A program made the translations under genes and the position numbers. This document shows, piece after piece, positions 59,110 to 64,000 of a stretch of 64,000 nt of DNA. Source of the stretch: Lycorma delicatula (lineage: Eukaryota; Arthropoda; Insecta; Hemiptera; Fulgoridae); the NCBI RefSeq assembly GCF_047948215.1, contig NC_134455.1, positions 160,066,575 to 160,130,574 of the forward strand. Reading direction: 5' to 3'. How positions within the stretch are numbered: position 1 is the stretch's first letter; each line of letters opens with the position of its first letter. The notes beneath the pieces are model-generated. The model was not told the origin of the DNA. It did no database searches and worked only from the letters and a program-made list of their open reading frames with translations.

Positions 59110-59880
59110 TACTTCAATACGCTTGGCTCACGCTTTAGGAATGTTGCTCTTCTCAATTCTGCACGACTTTCTAAATTTGTGCGGCGGCATCTGTAATACA
59201 AGAAATCAAACTCTTCACACTTATTGACCTTTTTTCTTCTACACAATATTTTTCATCCAATCCCATACGCAAAAATGTAACAATGTTAGATCAGGTGATC
59301 TTTCTGGCCAAGAGTGTAGCCCGCCGCGGCCAATTCATCGCTTTGGAAATAGCTCATTTAATAATACCGAAATGGTACTATGAAGTGGAAGCGCGCCATG
59401 TTGCTTAAAGTAAACGCGGTATCTTGATGCTAATGAAACATACACTATTAGCAGCGGCAATTGTTTCTTAGGGATTTCCAAGAAAGTGTTGGAATTTAGG
59501 AGCTCTGGAACAATGAAAAATGCAATTAGTTAATTGATGAACTAGACCACACCACACACTGACGCTATATTGGTGTAGGAAATTACGTCCTACTCTTATT
59601 TGTAAATAAAATAAAACTTGCAACCATCGGTTCATATTCAACCATTTGCAATATTGCAAACGAAGAGTAGGATCTCTTAGTTGAAGATTTTGTATTCGTT
59701 GATTACGGTAAGAATACAGCTTGTTGTTACGAAGTGTCCTCCACACCATAGGCTGGGAAACTCTGAATCGCCAGGAAAGGGTCTTGTACAAACATCCGGA
59801 CTGCGTTGAATAGCTTTGATAACGGTTTTATCAATTTCGGGATCAGAATGGGTCGCGGTGAGCACCAATGCTGGGAAGTG
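59110..59880 (-). pseudogene. Tc1/mariner-superfamily transposase pseudogene
   Basis: Minus-strand pieces from the N-terminus: THSDPEIDKTVIKAIQRSPD (59810-59868), KTLSWRFRVSQPMVWRTLRN (59730-59790; helix-turn-helix), then NKLYSYRNQRIQNLQLRDPT and LRLQYCKWLNMNRW. Worn catalytic region follows, and near 59290-59340 WPRRATLLA, a damaged WPARSPDLTP block. The DNA-binding half is well preserved, the catalytic half badly broken. Same transposase group as at 27 kb. Confidence 0.72.
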
Positions 59881-60710
59881 TACCCGTTTCTCGTAGCGTA
59901 GCGTGAAATGTTCTACTAATTGTAAGATTTGAACTCTGCGGTTAGGAAAACATTTTTTATATTCTGAAGCAAAAGTAACAGTTTCATTTACATCGCACCC
60001 CCCCCCCCCCTAAGACAAATACCTTGTCGGCGTATTCCTCAGTTGTAAATAATAAAGTCATTGATGAAGTATTTAATAAAACTACAATGTACTGGTAACA
60101 ATTCACAGTTTTAACACAGAAAATGCAATACACTAATGACACGACATAAAATGTATTGTTGGATTTCTTTGTTACCAACTCACGAAATCATAACTTCTCA
60201 AATTTTCAATTGACAGTGAATTCGGAAAAGATACATAAAATGTATTGTCTGAATAACATTAGTACGGTTTTTTATTTTATTAGTTTCATTTGTATCTTTA
60301 ATACAATGCTATTTTTTGTATCACTGCACTTTGTACAAAACTTGTATTTGCTTTTTTACACCAATGTTTTCAGGGTTAAATTTTGTACAAGTTCTAATAA
60401 TAATCATTTAACAAATTTCTGTATTGTAAACTTAAAAAACGTGTTTATAGTCAACAAATTTTTCTGTTTTACGTCGGAATTATGAAAACTACTGGAGGTA
60501 TGGTTATGGAACGTTTTTTATTCTTTTCCAGGTCAGAAACATAAGAAACCATCATTTCACCTCTTAATTTGAGTTCCTTAAATTTCATTATGGTTTAATT
60601 TCACTCATTGACCAGGATTCGGGGCTAAATCTTTTGCTAGCCGGAACTTGCTAATGGAGCTTTCCGAACCAACGTTTATGTGAACCTTTTTTCATTATTT
60701 TTGCTAGTAG

Positions 60711-63700
60711 ATATGCTTAGAAAGGGCCGGTAACACTATGTGTATTATTCTGTATAATAAAAGCAGAAAATTCAGTAAATATATTGTATATTGTATATTG
60801 ACGCATTATTATTATCCCAACTGCTTAATCCTTGATAATAACATAATTTTCATCTTATTTTTAATTCTGAGTTTATCTTTTAATTTCAAAATAATTAGAA
60901 CAGTCAATAATCTGCCTAATCTATGTATTGTCTTTCCTTGTACAATTTTTGTTCTCTCTCTTTACCTTCATCAGATTAACTAAACCTAAACACTTCACAT
61001 ATGACCCAACTCTTCCCTTTACAAGTATTTGCCTTGCTCTCCTTTCTACTCCAATTTATTTAAAAATTTTTAATTCTGTTTGTAATCTTCTGGGAACTAC
61101 TTTTTTGTAATTTTATTAACTTGGCATATACCTTAGTAAAATATTTCAAGAGAACAAGAATTCTGACAAACAAAATTTGAAATAATTTTCATGCAAAACA
61201 TTTTTTGCAATTTTTATTGAGGGTTCCTTAGTTGGTATTATTACCTAAGAAGTAATGCAGTTTGTCTTTTACAACTTTTTTTCAGTAAAGTTAATACTAA
61301 AAAGTTGATGACAATCTTGTTGAATTTTCCAGACTATTGCAGAGCTTAAAAATTTAGCCCTTTTTATTGATATAGTAAAAAATTGTTTTAATTCTTATGA
61401 CTATTTGTTTTCTTACTAGAATGTTAACATGTTTAATTATGGATTTCTAAAATTTAATAAAAGTTTCTTTCATACAAAAAGAAAAATAATGAATCAAAAT
61501 AGCATTCATTTCTAACATTCAAAATTTGTTTTTACTTAATATGATTTAACTTTAACCTCATCTAGGTTTGTATAAAATGTGCCATGACTAACTCCATATA
61601 AAAAAAATCTTGAGAGAATTAGAGTTTCTGCTTAAAATTTAAAAGATGATATGATTTTTGAGAAAGGGAATGAAATTCCATTGTATTCCTAATGAACATT
61701 TAGAAATGTTGCAACATAAAATTGAAGCAACAGAAAGAAGTTTTCTTTACAATCACTAAACATTATACAGAGTGCATTCACATCATAATTTATTGCATTA
61801 GTGTTTATAATAGAAGGGACCTCCAACATATGAAGAAAGGAGAAAAAATAATAACAGTAAGATTTAATTATTTGAGAAGTCAGTGCTATAAGTATGTTTA
61901 CACAATAAACTAGTTAACTATACTTACATTAAATAAAATGATTGATAAGAGAAATTTGTTTCAATAAACACTATAATGGCAAAGATTGGCTAGTCGGTCA
62001 ATTACCTAGTATTTACTGTATGATCACTGACCAGCAGTTATGATCAAAATCAAGAGCAGCAGTTTTTATTTTCTTACTGATATGTATGGAATCTGATCCT
62101 CCATTTTCAGCAAAATGTTTATGACATTATCCCTGTACATAACAGATTTATACTACACCCATGTCTGTATTTTTCATATTTTGTTTTGACACTGTAATGT
62201 TTGATATTTGTTTTACAGACCATCATTGTCTTTCATCAGAGTTGCTTTGCTTTCCAATTCAATGTCTTATCATATTTTATTTACATTACCAACCAACTGT
62301 AACATCTGATCTTTTTTTACAGGTTTTCCACCAACTGTTTATTAAAATAAATCTGTTGCTGTAATAATAATTAAAAAATCATTTCTTTTGCTCCTCTGTA
62401 GCAGTCAATATAATTTAACTATCATAGTGTTGCGATGTACACTAGAAGAATTGAATGAATTCTTCTCTGTATGAGAATATTCAATAAAATCACATAAGTT
62501 TTTCTCTTCTCGAATGCTTCCTATCATGGTTTGTGGATTTTTATATTGAAAAAATGAACCAATATTGCATCCTTTAAAGAAAAATTACTTTTACTTTTTT
62601 TCTTTTTGTATAATAAATATCCAGCCATTGCATTTAAGGCAAACTAATAATGAAAATGTCAAACATGTTTGTTCTCTTACAGTAAAAACTGAAAATAAAA
62701 GTCAATTTCATAATGAATGCATTTCATTTAAAATAATAATAATTTTAAGGTGCTTGGATTATGTTTTCAATTACCACTATATGTAATAAAGTAGTCAATG
62801 ATTAACAATAAAATATTCATATGATACTCATCTTTTTTACTCAGATATTTTTGTTTTTGATATTTTATTTTATAAAGATGAAAATTTCATAATTTTATTG
62901 TAATGTATGTTCTATAATGTAGTTGAATAATCAAGTTTGTATCAAAGCTAAGGTAGGTATTATTAAATAGGGTTTTTAACTTTAGGATGTGATTTTCTTA
63001 ATTTGCTATAAATTTACTCTCATCATTTCCCTCTGACATTTTATGTGTATTATGCTAATTCCTTGTTTTCTTAAAATAGAATATGTGTAGCCCATCAAAG
63101 AAACAGAAAGGGTATGTAATTACTTATGGGATGATGCTTTTTTTTTAGTTGCTATTATACCACATTTGAACTTTAAAATGCAGACAGAAAAATTTTGTAT
63201 TAAAGTTTAAAAATTAATTTAACAGGAATTACCAAGAAAATGGATTAACAATTAAAATTATAAAATATTTTGGCTTATTCTACTTATTTTGTAGCTTTAT
63301 TATTAAAGAACTTAGCAGCTTCCATTATATTTCATTAACTCTTGTAAAGATTAAATATTATGTACTATGTAATCAGTCACTTTAAAATTAAAAAAATGTC
63401 AAATCAACCTCTTTTTTATGTAGGTAGTAAACACGATCAATGTATGCATCCTCAGAATTCACCTAATATATTTACTGAATCATGCAGTTGCTGCCAAAAT
63501 ACCAATAAATTCTTCATCTTTTCTTTGAAGATATCACCAGTTGATTTTTAAGCTGAGGAGTAAATTGGTCACTATCAACTTACAAAAATGTATTATTGGA
63601 ATTATTGATTTATTTCAATAGATGACAATGCTTCATTTTAACTACTAATATTACCAGTCATGAAAAAAATGAGTCTCTATAACTTAAGATCGTTTTAGAT

Positions 63701-64000
63701 AATAGGTGATATATTTAAGCTCTTCTTTAAATCATACCACTATTTCACAATCAGCTGTTAACTGCTGGCCAAATAAATTGCTAGGGTCCATATTTTCTCA
63801 TCAGCAGTCCAAATTCTCTTAAGTAATAATTGGGGACATAATTGTATTATTTAATTATTGTTAGGACAAAATCTCTTCCTTTGCTACCTTCTAATATAGT
63901 TTCTGAAAATTTCAACCAGTAAAAATATTTATTTTTTTTAAATATTATGGTTATTAAAATATTTTGAGAGTAAAATAAATGTACCTGGGTATCAAGTCTA
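60711..64000. other. Intron, no feature recognised
   Basis: 3.3 kb of AT-rich DNA without recognised coding sequence or repeat. Further N-terminal ABCC exons are expected beyond 64000; none was recognised here. Confidence 0.55.

Larger units (their letters stand above)
55955..60710 (-). mobile_element. Tc1/mariner-type element, about 300-bp TIRs, split by an RTE LINE
   Basis: Left arm from 55955 (CTACTAGCC) and right arm ending 60710 (GCTAGTAG) are inverted imperfect copies for about 270-300 bp. Both contain ACCATACCTCCAGTAGTTTT in opposite orientation (56170 on plus, 60490 region on minus) and TTCACATAAAC. Inside lie the LINE 56296-58876 and a minus-strand transposase pseudogene (59110-59880). 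Without the LINE the element is about 2.2 kb. The exact target-site duplication is not clear. Confidence 0.8.

Noticed and set aside
60950..60990. Minus-strand VNLM-like codons before a donor-like GTAAAG, reminiscent of ABCC VNLMSVD
   Set aside because: The sequence upstream does not continue the ABCC pattern; taken as chance.
63984..64000. Possible ABCC exon end at the right window edge (donor-like CAG|GTACAT)
   Set aside because: Only 16 bases are visible and their translation does not match the expected TMD1 sequence.

Overview
The window is AT-rich eukaryotic DNA, almost certainly from an insect. It has spliced introns with GT/AG borders, tRNA-derived SINEs, R1-type and RTE-type LINEs, mariner, piggyBac, Helitron and Penelope-like remnants, and an ABCC transporter with an animal-type exon structure. 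I cannot place the order from sequence alone. No bacterial gene, operon, CRISPR array, rRNA or functional tRNA gene was seen.

One real host gene spans the window on the minus strand: an ABC transporter of subfamily C (MRP/ABCC1-like). Eleven exons can be read. From the N-terminal side they are 55550-55687 and 54633-54779 (end of TMD1), 51398-51482 (linker), 46886-47073, 40468-40644, 30846-31013 and 24750-24933 (NBD1: Walker A, Q-loop, signature and Walker B, H-loop), 23414-23633 and 8523-8627 (inter-domain linker), and 5640-5829 and 1-192 (start of TMD2). The gene leaves the window at both ends: the N-terminal exons lie to the right, the rest of TMD2 and NBD2 to the left. Splice phases agree at every junction except 23414-23633 to 8523-8627, so at least one linker exon is probably unrecognised. 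NBD1 carries Gln where the H-loop His is expected.

Nearly everything else is intronic transposon debris, much of it nested. At 0.4-1.3 kb is a mariner. At 3.7-4.5 kb is a Tc1/mariner-like transposase carrying a SINE and a short GC-rich retroposon. At 7.2-9.7 kb are transposase and LINE scraps, and at 10.4-11.6 kb a Penelope-like element. At 12.7-18.1 kb is a Helitron split by an R1-type LINE, itself split by a 597-bp retroposon. At 18.6-20.6 kb are a SINE and a piggyBac transposase. At 26.0-30.1 kb is a long-TIR Tc1/mariner-type element containing a piggyBac remnant. At 31.9-33.0 kb is an R1-type LINE and at 33.5-35.5 kb a probable solo LTR containing a SINE. At 38.5-38.95 kb is an inverted LINE end, at 41.9-43.1 kb a second mariner, and at 44-49 kb two LINE fragments. 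At 52.2-54.2 kb is a LINE ORF1 with an inverted copy of its own 5' region. At 56-60.7 kb is a Tc1/mariner-type element split by an RTE LINE. Target-site duplications read from the sequence fix several of these boundaries.

No undescribed multi-gene system was found. The most useful observations are an unnamed retroposon family (three copies, two with target-site duplications), the altered NBD1 of the transporter, an exact 259-bp tandem duplication across a splice donor, and a set of perfect short-loop hairpins. Two of those hairpins lie inside mariner coding sequence and look like template-switch insertions.
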